Of a DNA stretch of 64,000 nt, positions 35,246 to 44,479 are shown piece by piece (the first letter of the stretch is position 1; every line of letters starts with the position of its first letter). A program made the position numbers and the translations under genes. Location of the stretch: the NCBI GenBank assembly GCA_947095585.1, contig OX352761.1, positions 67,300,316 through 67,364,315 of the forward strand. Direction: 5' to 3'. The stretch comes from Nephrocerus scutellatus. Its lineage: Eukaryota > Arthropoda > Insecta > Diptera > Pipunculidae. Under the pieces are notes generated by a model, which saw only the letters and a list, made by a program, of their open reading frames with translations, searched no databases and had not been told where the DNA came from.

Positions 35246-36575
35246 TTATCAATAGTTCCACATTCTGCAAAAAATCTCTTCCCAGCAATATCCGATCTGA
35301 GATCCAATTGTCCGGAACCACTTGGAACCGAACCCAGTGCCTATCCGGACCAATTCGTATTTCTAAAAGACAGGAACCCATTGTTTTCAGGGGGGCGCTA
35401 CCAAATCCTTTTAGAGTCATTCCTGGTTGATTCACTTTGACTCCCCCAATTTCCTCTACAAACGATTTATGTACAATTGAGACGTCACTTCCGTTATCGA
35501 CGAATGCTTGGTAGGGTTTCTCCGCAACACAAATTGACACATGATTACCGTCCGAGTCAATTCGCTGGACTTTGCGCACACCTCTAGAATCAATGTCTTC
35601 CTTTTTCTGGTTCGGGCATTGGGGAGAGATGTGTCCGAACTGGTTGCATCGGAAACACCGTGCCCCCTTAGCCCTATCGGGACAGTTCAAAGCCATGTGT
35701 GACGTGGCCCCACAGTTGTGACATCGTTTTGGCGCAACGGGGTGTCTGCCATGGGAAAAGTTTGACTTACCAGTCATCATATTTCTATTGGTTTCAATTC
35801 GTTGCTTCGGCATCTGGCGTTGCATCCTCTGGTATACTTCCAACTTGGATTTTAACTCCTGCAGCGTCGAGGCTTCGTATAATATCGTTTTATTATTTAC
35901 CGTTTCCGGAATACCATTAATTATGTACTCTATTAGTGAGAATTCATCAACGTCTCCTTCACCACGGATCTGCGACATTGCGTACAGGTATTCTAATAGG
36001 GTTTCTGAGGAAATTTTTTTTCTAGACTCCAATTTTTTGTGTATTTCGATGCTTGACGTCTTCCTTCCGAACTCCTTTGCTAAAAGTGCCTTCAGTTTGA
36101 ACCAGTCTGTTACTCCCTCCGTCGCTTCTACCGCCAATTTCGCGGCTCCCTTCAATAGTCTACGCGAGTAGAGATATTTTTGTACATCATTCCACTCACA
36201 CGATGTTGCAATTTCCTCAAACTCTTTTATCCATTTGGCACAGTTCTTTCCCCCTTCTCCTGAGAATTGTTCCAGCGATTCTTCGACGTCTCGGAATACG
36301 AAGTTGTTTTGTGTAGTCATCGTGACCTCTTCGGCTTGCTGGCGGACTTCTTTGCCTTGGTCGTTTGTCTCAGGCTGGTCGTTGCTCGTGTCAGAAAGTT
36401 CGTCTTCTTCTTCTCTTATCGCGCCTAATATGTCCACTACCTTTACACCTTCTTCTCCTAACGCACTGCGAACTCGATCCACCAAATCAGTTTTGATGTT
36501 ATAACGATAGGACAGGCCTCTTCTCTTAAGAATCGCCTGTAACTGACGGACTGTTAATTTCTGCAGATCGTCCAT
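35178..36575 (-). CDS. gag: Gag with CCHC knuckles and C-terminal protease (Ty3/gypsy)
   Basis: 465 aa from an ATG at 36575. Residues ~1-40 (LTVRQLQAILKRRGL...) resemble a SAP-like DNA-binding helix pair, which is unusual at a Gag N-terminus. The capsid-like region covers ~95-250. Two CCHC zinc knuckles follow, at 285-298 (CHNCGATSHMALNC) and 307-320 (CFRCNQFGHISPQC). An aspartic protease domain comes next, with its active-site motif at 360-362 and an ILLGRDFL motif at 429-436. The motif reads D-N-G where the family normally has D-T/S-G, a possible functional defect or variant. The frame overlaps the start of pol by 68 bp. Pol lies in the +1 frame, so expression needs a +1 (or -2) shift in 35178-35245. 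Confidence 0.93.
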   Translation of the reverse strand: MDDLQKLTVRQLQAILKRRGLSYRYNIKTDLVDRVRSALGEEGVKVVDILGAIREEEDELSDTSNDQPETNDQGKEVRQQAEEVTMTTQNNFVFRDVEESLEQFSGEGGKNCAKWIKEFEEIATSCEWNDVQKYLYSRRLLKGAAKLAVEATEGVTDWFKLKALLAKEFGRKTSSIEIHKKLESRKKISSETLLEYLYAMSQIRGEGDVDEFSLIEYIINGIPETVNNKTILYEASTLQELKSKLEVYQRMQRQMPKQRIETNRNMMTGKSNFSHGRHPVAPKRCHNCGATSHMALNCPDRAKGARCFRCNQFGHISPQCPNQKKEDIDSRGVRKVQRIDSDGNHVSICVAEKPYQAFVDNGSDVSIVHKSFVEEIGGVKVNQPGMTLKGFGSAPLKTMGSCLLEIRIGPDRHWVRFQVVPDNWISDRILLGRDFLQNVELLISHGRIKHIEEDGCGEGGTSQDL

Positions 36576-36709
36576 TCACTTCACCCAGTACGCCACGTCT
36601 CTTCACTCTTTCCCTTTACTTTCCTATATCTTAGCCTCACTTGTCGTTCTTATCTTCTTAACTTCACTCCAACTTCTTTGCTTTATCTTACTTTCTTCAC
36701 TGTCTTTAC

Positions 36710-37495
36710 CTTCTTAAGTTTATTTCACTCTGTTCACCGTCTTTATCTTCTTAGCTTTATTTTACTCTGTTCACTGTCTTTACCTTCTTAGCTCTCTTCA
36801 CTGTCTTTACCTTCTTAGCTTTATTTCACTCTGTTCACTGTCTTTACCTTCTTAGCTCTCTTCACTGTCTTTACCTTCTTAGCTTTATTTCACTCTGTTC
36901 ACTGTCTTTACCTTCTTAGCTCTCTTCACTGTCTTTACCTTCTTAGCTTTATTTCACTCTGTTCACTGTCTTTACCTTCTTAGCTCTCTTCACTGTCTTT
37001 ACCTTCTTAGCTTTATTTCACTCTGTTCACTGTCTTTACCTTCTTAGCTCTCTTCACTGTCTTTACCTTCTTAGCTTTATTTCACTCTGTTCACTGTCTT
37101 TACCTTCTTAGCTCTCTTCACAGTCTTTACCTTCTTAGCTTTATTTCACTCTGTTCACTGTCTTTACCTTCTTAGCTCTCTTCACTGTCTTTACCTTCTT
37201 AGCTTTATTTCACTCTGTTCACTGTCTTTACCTTCTTAGCTCTCTTCACAGTCTTTACCTTCTTAGCTTTATTTCACTCTGTTCACCTTCTTAGCTCTCT
37301 TCACCGTCTTTACCTTCTTAGCTCTCTTCACTGTCTTTACCTTCTTAGCTTTATTTCACTCTGTTCACTGTCTTTACCTTCTTAGCTCTCTTCACAGTCT
37401 TTACCTTCTTAGCTTTATTTCACTCTGTTCACCTTCTTAGCTCTCTTCACCGTCTTTATCTTCTTAGCTTTATCTCACTCTGTTCACTGTCTTTA
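36710..37495. repeat. 64-bp minisatellite in the gypsy leader
   Basis: Repeats of ttcactctgttcactgtc, then accttcttagctctcttcac, then a second ctgtctttaccttcttag half and ctttat. Successive cactctgttc starts are 64 bp apart (e.g. 36891 and 36955). The unit is itself two diverged ~32-bp halves. About 12 units lie between the PBS and the gag start, occupying most of the untranslated leader. Units near 37,270-37,330 and 37,430 are shortened. Confidence 0.93.
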
Positions 37496-37582
37496 CCTTT
37501 TCAGTTTTATTTTCAAATTTTAAATTTTAATATTCGCCCGAGAAAACAAAACAAAACGAACTTTCCTAGTTTATCCGGTGAA

Positions 37583-37600
37583 ATCCCGGTTGAGCCCCCA
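37583..37600 (-). other. Primer binding site of the young gypsy element
   Basis: Minus strand TGGGGGCTCAACCGGGAT directly abuts the 5' LTR with no gap and begins TGG, as expected for pairing with a tRNA CCA end. The matching tRNA was not identified. Confidence 0.8.
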
Positions 37601-38263
37601 TGTAGGAAAATAAGAAATGCGAAGCTTTATTTTTAGCAGACAAATATAATTTAATTTCAAATAAAACTAATAAAATAAAAAAACAATATGAGAGTACAAA
37701 CTTATAAAATTACAACTTCAAATTAATTCTAGTAAACATCAAAATAGGAAATCGGAAAAAGCACGACCGCACGGCTGCGTAAGTAAAAACGAACTTTGTC
37801 TCCTGTTGTGCAGTCACCATCGTTATCGCTTTAGAGCATGTCCCACACATGCAATGCCTTCAACAGCCGATACCACGTCCATAGCTTTAGCAGCGCCGTC
37901 AGCAGTAATCCAATACTGCCTACGCCGATTACGGCAACAATTAGCTTCGCTGGTGTCATCGTTTTGCGATAACACCAACCCACGTTGACTCGCTTATATA
38001 CGAGTATTATGCTGTCAATCACCCTTGTGGTGATTCAACTGTCCTACATCGACAGCTCTGCGCTGAAGAAATACGACGCTAAACAATTCGGTCGACATTT
38101 GAACGACGCAGCAAAACAGGAACGACGGTGACTGCGCAACGTATGACTATAACAATTTTATTTAATGAGATAAGAACGAGAATATAAGGTGAATGCAAAA
38201 GATAAGATTAATAAGCGATACAATACCAGGAACGGAGGGAGTGAACTTCCCACAATTCCTACA
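37601..38263 (-). repeat. 5' LTR of the young gypsy element
   Basis: 663 bp, 661 identical to the 3' LTR. It would drive transcription leftward from a TATATAAG box at about 37993-38000. It is followed on the right by the TAGA target duplication. Confidence 0.95.
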
Positions 38264-39499
38264 TAGATATCATTCTTTTTTCTACCCCTGCCTAATAGAA
38301 GATTGGGATGAACAAATACCTCGAGTACTTCTCGCCTATTCTTTATTATGAAAGTGGGCTCTTGCTCAATATTACAAGTAGCTTGCTTTTGTTGTTCTCA
38401 GAACTATACAATTTCTACTTGATTTTATAAATGACATTTTTTCAAAATCAACATGAGAGAAACTTTAAATAAATAAATTCTTGTATCTTCAGGGTACATC
38501 ATCAGACCATAGCACTAAATTGTCATCGTGACTGCATACCTGTGAAAACTTTAAATTCAATTGAATAACTTTATCGAAAAGACTTGCAAAATTTGACTTA
38601 GACAAATTTGTGAAGCAAGTCCATTATCAGAACACTTCATTGGTACAACACTCCATTGTCATTGGGACTACATGTGTATGCAAAAATGCAACTAAACTAA
38701 GACAAAGGGAAGTTGATGAAAATCGAGCTGCAAAATTTGTAAATAACAAACATGTGAAATAAGACACTGCTTGTTCCTTCCTAGTCCATCTTATGACCAG
38801 TGGAACCCTAACATTACATTGTCATCAAGACTGTACATCTCTAAGAAATTTCAGTTGAATTAAATTACGGTAAGTGCATCAAAATAGACTTGCAGGATTT
38901 GACACCGACAAATCTTTGAAGATTCTACATAACAAGTCCATCATCGGGACATCCCATTTCCACCACAACATTGCATTGTCACGACATGTTTGTGCAAAAT
39001 TTCAACTCAGTTGGTCTACGAGGAGTTGATTAAAATCGAGTTGCAAAAATTTGCAGCGAAGAAACTGGTGAATCGAAAAAACTGCTTGTATCTTTAGAGT
39101 CTGAGCAGTCTGCACATACCTAAGCTGCAGCGCCCACATATTCGGCAAGTACTTTGCTGATCTACACTTCTCAGCGCATTCAGTTCAGTACATAATCTAA
39201 ATCCAATCACCCACATAATCGACATACACTTTGCACGTATACGAGTATCTCAGTCAACACTCATAGTCACCATACATGAAATACATCACTGACCTGCATT
39301 TCCCATGGGATGCATGGGTACGCGTATGATCAGCATACACTGCATGAGGATTCCTAGGATTTGCCTTGCGCAGCACAAAAAATCGCAGCCTTATCTTCGT
39401 CAGCCTCTAGGATAGAAGTTAGAATAATTAAGATGCCCGTAGAGACATACTCCTACAGGATTTATGTTATGCATATGCATATTCATAGATATAAAATTT
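38264..39499. other. Gene-free stretch right of the young gypsy element
   Basis: No ORF of interest. It contains a degenerate repeat (38490-39060, listed separately) and AT-rich low-copy sequence, including a tandem acttactt tract at its right end that belongs to the 3' tail of LINE family C. Confidence 0.6.
38490..39060. repeat. Diverged ~150-bp tandem repeat
   Basis: Four loose units share agtccat-atc, a ccattgtcat-gact core, aaatttcaa and gacttgcaaaatttg. Clear agtcc starts fall at 38618, 38783 and 38935 (165 and 152 bp apart), with an earlier unit beginning about 38490. Divergence is high, so this is old. Class unknown. Confidence 0.6.
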
Positions 39500-41532
39500 A
39501 TCTCTTACTTACTTACTTATGTCATATATCCCCTTGTGGGTCCTGAGCCTCTACTACGCCTACGCGCGTGCGGTTCCTGGCAATGAGCTTCAGCTCTCTC
39601 CAACTCTTCCCCAATTGCTGTGACTCCTCCTCAACTGTTCTGCACCATGTATTTCTCGGACGACCCGTTCTTATACAATCCTGAGATAACGGATTCCATT
39701 GCATTGCGTAGTTTGCTATGGAACTGTCGCCTTTTCGGAGTGTATGACCAATCCACTGCTACTTCCGTCGTTGGATGGTTGTGCCTGACCCGTTTTCTGG
39801 TAATTTCGTTTCGATTTTCGTTAGAGATACGGTTTGGCCAAAAAACCCTTAAAACAGCAAGCTTCGTTGGAATGACCACATATTTGCCATCGCCAAAAAT
39901 GCTGCGAGATGCTTAGGTTTCCTAAAATGGTGCAAGATGTACTTCACTCCTTCAGATCTGGCTACTATTTACAAGGCGTATATTCGCCCTAAACTTGAAT
40001 ACAACTGCATTGTCTGGGCAGGTTCTCCCAAGACCACATTGCATATACTAGACAGAGTTCAGAACCGCGCGTTAAAACTTATTGGTGATGTACATATCGC
40101 AATCAATCAAACAATCGAATCGCTTGAACATCGTAGGATGTTTCCTGCCTGTCACTGTTTTATCGCTTTTTTCACAAGCGGTGTTCAAAAGAAATATCCA
40201 GATGCATCCCGCCCATTCTCCAACCCATCCGTAATACCCGTGCCTCAACTCGAGCTCATGGGTCCACCATTAAGCCTATCTTCGGACGTACTAACCAATT
40301 CAGAGATTCCTTCTTAAGCCGCACGATAGTTATGTGGAATGAATTGCCTGATTCTGTGTTTCCGCATTTATATGATCTGCAGTCGTTTAAGACACGTGTG
40401 CATAGACATCTCATCCTTTCCTCTCCCTAATTTCCTAACGCCCACGCTGTGCTAAGCATTATAAGGGTGCAAACCCCTTTAGCGTGTGTACATTATAAAA
40501 AAAAAAAAAAAATGTTCCGTAGGCACCTATTTACGAACGTGTGTAATCTTTTTGTGATAGTAGCGGAGCAGTCGCAGCTTGGTATTTAAGCTGATCGCAT
40601 TGCTTCGCCATATCATGGACATCATTCCAAACACTGATTTTGCTTTGCCGATTCGGTTGACAATGTCCTGTTCGGTTCCACCTTCGGTCTAGACAATACT
40701 CCCAACATATTGGAAACTCTCTACTCTCTATACCGGCTTTCCAGCAATGTTAACTTGAGCTACTGAGTAAGTGCCGAGGTTGATGATTTTGGTTTTGGCA
40801 GTATTAATCTTCAAACCCGCAACATTTGCCTCCCTTTCCACATTTGTTGTCATTTTGTGCAGCTCCATAATTCTGTGTGAGAGTAAACAAACGTCGTCAG
40901 CGTAGTCCAGATGTTTGAGTTGAGATGTAAGAGTCCAACGAATTCCTCCGTTTCCAGTAGATAAAGCTGCGCGAAGTACATCGCTTATCACCAACAAAAA
41001 AAGTATCGGCGGTAGAATACAACCTTGTCGTACCCCACTTAGGATCTCGAATTCCTCTGACAGCTTTCTTCTATGCAGCACATGACGTTTAAAGCCATCA
41101 AAGGTTGCTTTAATAATAGCTATTAGTTTATCGGGTATACCTCTCCTGCGCAAGGCGAGCCAGATAAACTGTCTGTTGACACTGTCAAGCGTCTTCTCAA
41201 AATCGACAGCAGGTGCAGTGGTAACCGGAATTCAACGCAGAAGCTCTGCGGGTATACCATCTAGTCTTACCGACTTGTTGTTCTTTAGTGCGTTGATCGC
41301 GGTAGCGATCTCATCTTTACTGGGAGTTGAGGTGCGAACTCAGGAAATTGTTACTTCCGGCAGCTCCGTTAAGGACCGTAGAGACATGCTCCTTCCATCG
41401 CTTGAGCTGATCCTCATCTGAAACGAGTACGGCACCATCTAGGCTTTTCACCGGATGAGGTGACCACCTGTCAGCTCTTTGGTGATTCTGTAAACGGTTC
41501 TGATTGGTTGTGTTGGTTTCAGTAGCGGGCAT
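39500..41532 (-). pseudogene. LINE family C (endonuclease-RT type), split by an insertion
   Basis: On the minus strand from the right: an inter-domain segment (41317-41532, VKSLDGAVLVSDEDQLKRW), RT with GVRQGCILPPILFLLVI and the catalytic box LDYADDVCLL (40728-41153), then after the family A insertion the C-terminal end (39522-39704, GRPRNTWCRTVEEESQQLG). The left end has an AAGT-type tandem tail. Frameshifts break it between 39704 and 39858 and around 41160-41320. Endonuclease not seen. The conserved blocks match a common arthropod LINE group, but I cannot name the clade. Confidence 0.8.
39858..40513 (+). mobile_element. 5'-truncated LINE family A insertion
   Basis: Begins mid-RT at LRWNDHIF-coding sequence and runs through IYKAYIRPKLEYN and QNRALKLIGD to the conserved 3' UTR and a 13+ A tail ending at 40513. 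An extra INQ at the IAINQTIESLEHRR position and a frameshift near 40135 break the frame. It splits family C. No convincing target-site duplication was found. Confidence 0.88.
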
Positions 41533-41792
41533 TTTTCGGTACCGCAGTTTGCTAACCCACGTTACCTAGACTAGAAACGCTAGACCGTTCGCACTTGCAA
41601 TTTTAGACTACATATATTAGGATTTATACACATAGTTGCCCGGGGACCACCACTAGGAGGTAGAGCAAGAACTAAATCACGAACTTGATTGTTGCGCTAC
41701 TGGCTCAAACCAAGTTTTGAGCAGTCAGTAGTTTCCCGATCAATCACAATGCAGCTCCCCAAAATTTATCTCTGTATGACTTTAATATTTAA
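41533..41792. other. Short gap between LINE family C and a Helitron
   Basis: No gene or recognisable repeat. It may be more 5' sequence of family C, since no boundary is visible. Confidence 0.4.
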
Positions 41793-42474
41793 TCTTTATA
41801 TATATATTTCTACTGTACGTGTGTATGTCACTGAACTCCTCCTAAATGGCTGGACCGAGTTGAATGAATTTTTTTGTATGCGTTTGGGTGACGCCCTGGA
41901 TGGTTTAGATTCACAAATCAGCCCGGCGGATGGGACTGGTATCGTTTTTTTCCCAAAATTCTTATTTATGGAACGATTTGGCTCAAATTCACACCATATA
42001 ATATTTAAATAAAAAGAAAGTCGTTGACAAAATTTGGACCCGATAGGTGGCGCTTGGGTGGAAAATGTATTTTTTCCTGTATATGATCTTTATATAAAGA
42101 ATATTCGAACAAGTGTACATGTTTTGCCTGTATAAGTGACGATTCTATAGTTTTCTGGATTGGTGAGTTGGTTAGTTAGTGGGGTGTAATTGGGCGGGAG
42201 GTCAGTGGGCGGGGGTCAGTGGGATGGGGCAGCCGGGAAACGCAGGTGTAAGTTGGCGTGGCGTCAGTGGGCGGGAGGTCAGCGGGCGGGAGGTCAGTGG
42301 GCGCAGGGGTCAGTGGGATGGGACAGCCGGGAAACGCCTAGTATTTCTGCTAATACTGATGTGACTAATACTGTGACGCGATATCGCAAAACAAATAGCT
42401 TTTCACAAGTTCACAAAACGCTCACAAACAAATTTATTGAAAGTGGGACAGGACAACGTCTGTCGGTCAGCTAG
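41793..42474 (+). mobile_element. Non-autonomous Helitron, 682 bp
   Basis: Starts TCTTTATATATATA after A, followed by the common insect Helitron 5' segment (aactcctcctaaatggctgg ... cagcccgg). Ends acaacgtctgtcggtcagCTAG followed by T, with a small GACA/TGTC hairpin just upstream. This fits the 5'-TC, 3'-CTRR, A/T insertion rule. No Rep or helicase coding. The interior carries a GC-rich short repeat. Confidence 0.8.
42185..42340. repeat. GGTCAGTGGGCGGGA-type short tandem repeats inside the Helitron
   Basis: Several ggtcagtgggcggga units and two gatggg-cagccgggaaacgc segments. They open a glycine/tryptophan-rich frame that is a by-product of the repeat, not a gene. Confidence 0.8.
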
Positions 42475-42668
42475 TTAGTTATAAATTTTTGTAAAAATAG
42501 GATGATCGAATAAAAATTACTTCACTTAAAAAAAAGCAGTCTTTAACTCAACTATTGATTCCCCCATCCGAGGTAAGGGTCAATAGTTAAATAACATCAA
42601 CATAGTTGCATTGAGTACTGATTTCCCCCACCAGTGGTAAGGGTAAATATTTTAAGGCCGCACCAACA

Positions 42669-42683
42669 TTGGTCTTTCGAGCG
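42669..42683 (+). other. BEL/Pao primer-binding-like site
   Basis: ttggtctttcgagcg resembles the TTGGTCCTTCGAGC-type sequence after the 5' LTR of insect BEL elements. Two tandem diverged segments with a taagggt core precede it at 42590 and 42650. Confidence 0.45.
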
Positions 42684-43270
42684 AAAGGGAGCCGTTCTTT
42701 CAAGGAAGAACTATCAAATAAATCAAGCGTGTGGCACGGCTAACAGTGTCAAATCAACCAAGGCGTTTGGTACGGCTATAAAAGTGTCAAATTAATCAAA
42801 ACCAACCAAGTTACAAAAAAAATTGAAATCGACGATCCAGTACAGGACTAGAAGGCAGTAGTGGACTGCATACAAACGGTGTTCGACAAATACAAGCGCG
42901 AGTCGTACCCCCGGAGAACCAAGGCATTCACTACAGCGAGATTGAAGGAAACTGAATCCCTGCATAATGACCTACAAACCAGGCATCAGTAAATAATAGA
43001 GCTTGGCGACAATGCGGATCATCTATACTTCACCACGAATTACTATCACGTTTGCTCCCAAGTCGAAAAAATTAAGGGAGATTTAAATATAACAATTTGG
43101 GAACTTGGAATTAATGAAGAGACGCCACCATCAACAAGCAAGGCACCTCTTGACGCAGAACCTGATGGGACAGAACGACAGGAAACAAAATCCATTGCGA
43201 CAGCCATCAAAAAATCAAATCAAGATTTTCTGCAGAAGACTTCAATCTTTCTAAAGATATACCACAAAGC

Positions 43271-44304
43271 TTGGAAATAAAACGACAATGTCTTAGAACT
43301 CATGAACTAAGCAATGTTCTTCAGGATTGTACTTGGCTTGAGGCTGAATCATCGAAATCATATATTGAATACAAACGTTGGTCAATCAATGAACAGTTGA
43401 TGAAAATAAAACTATGCCATGAACAGATAGTACAAGGCGAGGAAAAATTCGAAGAGAACTAATTCTCCGAAAATTTCTTTGGCAAGGCGCAAATCGACTA
43501 AGAATCCACAATGGCTATACTTGCTGCCAAAGAATCCAGATTCTCGCAAGCAAATGAGAAATAAAATTCAGTCCGGCTTCCTCGAGTCAACATTCCGCAA
43601 TTTGATGTCCACTACCAAAAATGGACTTCCTTTCATGATCATTTCCAAAAGATTGTTCACGAAAATCAATTGGCCAAAATTGAAAAGATGCAGTTTCTAA
43701 AAACACATCTTAAGGAAAGTGTGGAGAGCGTCATAAGACATCTAGATATATCAGAGGCAAATTATGATGCAGCTTGGGAGTTTGTATGCAACAGTCGCAA
43801 CAACAAAAGGAAAATATTTGCCAGCCAAGTCGACGCACTACTTAACCAGCAACGCTTTACATCAGAATCCGTAGAAGGTCTACGTAAATTATATGACACG
43901 ACAAAAGAAACTGTCCATGCCCTATCCTCATTAGACATGGATGCAGACTCATTCGGTCCTATCGTCACACACTTTCTAGAGAGAATAAAGACAAGGAGTA
44001 TCAGAAACTATATGAAGTTTCACTAAACAATCCGAGGGACATCCAGAAGTTGGATGACTTCCTAAATATTCTAGAAAAGAGGTTCCATGGGCTAGAGACC
44101 TGCCAGCCGATTGTGGTCAGTTGTCAACCATACCGTGAGAACACAACAAACATTAGACCGAAGAGCGTAAAGAATTGTTATACAGCTACACAAAACGATT
44201 GTTCAATATGCAAAGGTATCCATCCAATTTATTATTGCCAGGAGTTCAAAAATATGTCACCTGAACAAAAAATACAGAAATTAAACTGCAAAAAGGTTGC
44301 ATAA
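43271..44304 (+). pseudogene. gag: BEL/Pao gag, broken
   Basis: Frames at 43271-43462, 43479-43700, 43670-44026 and 44050-44304 together resemble BEL Gag: a helical N-terminal region, a capsid-like segment (LKESVESVIRHLDIS...NYDAAWEFV) and a zinc-knuckle-like cluster CSICKGIHPIYYCQEF near the end. At least three frame breaks separate them. Sequence upstream to 42840 is also gag-like but closed. Confidence 0.8.
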
Positions 44305-44479
44305 ACTGTTTAAGCGCAAAACATCAGCTGATGCATTGCCCTATCAAAACAAGATGCAAGACGAGCAACGGAAAGCACAACACATTACTTCACGAGTTTT
44401 TTGATAAAAAGGTTGCACCCACTACCAACCACAATCAGCACAAGCTCCAATCACGGTCAAAAGAACAACCGAACACGAG

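Larger units (their letters stand above)
31778..38263 (-). mobile_element. Young, apparently complete Ty3/gypsy retrotransposon
   Basis: A 6,486-bp element on the minus strand. It has two 663-bp LTRs (TGTAGG...CCTACA) differing at two positions near the 3' side (atatc/atacc and ggaag/gggag), and TAGA flanks it on both sides (31774-31777 and 38264-38267). Order on the minus strand: 5' LTR, PBS, a long leader with a 64-bp minisatellite, gag-protease (465 aa), pol (RT, RNase H, integrase), purine-rich tract, 3' LTR. There is no env. Both long frames are open, so the element is recent and may still be mobile. It inserted beside the Helitron relic. The Ty3/gypsy sub-lineage is not resolved. Confidence 0.95.

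Noticed and set aside
42179..42474. Gly/Trp-rich protein frames
   Set aside because: They arise from GGTCAGTGGGCGGGA repeats inside a non-autonomous Helitron.
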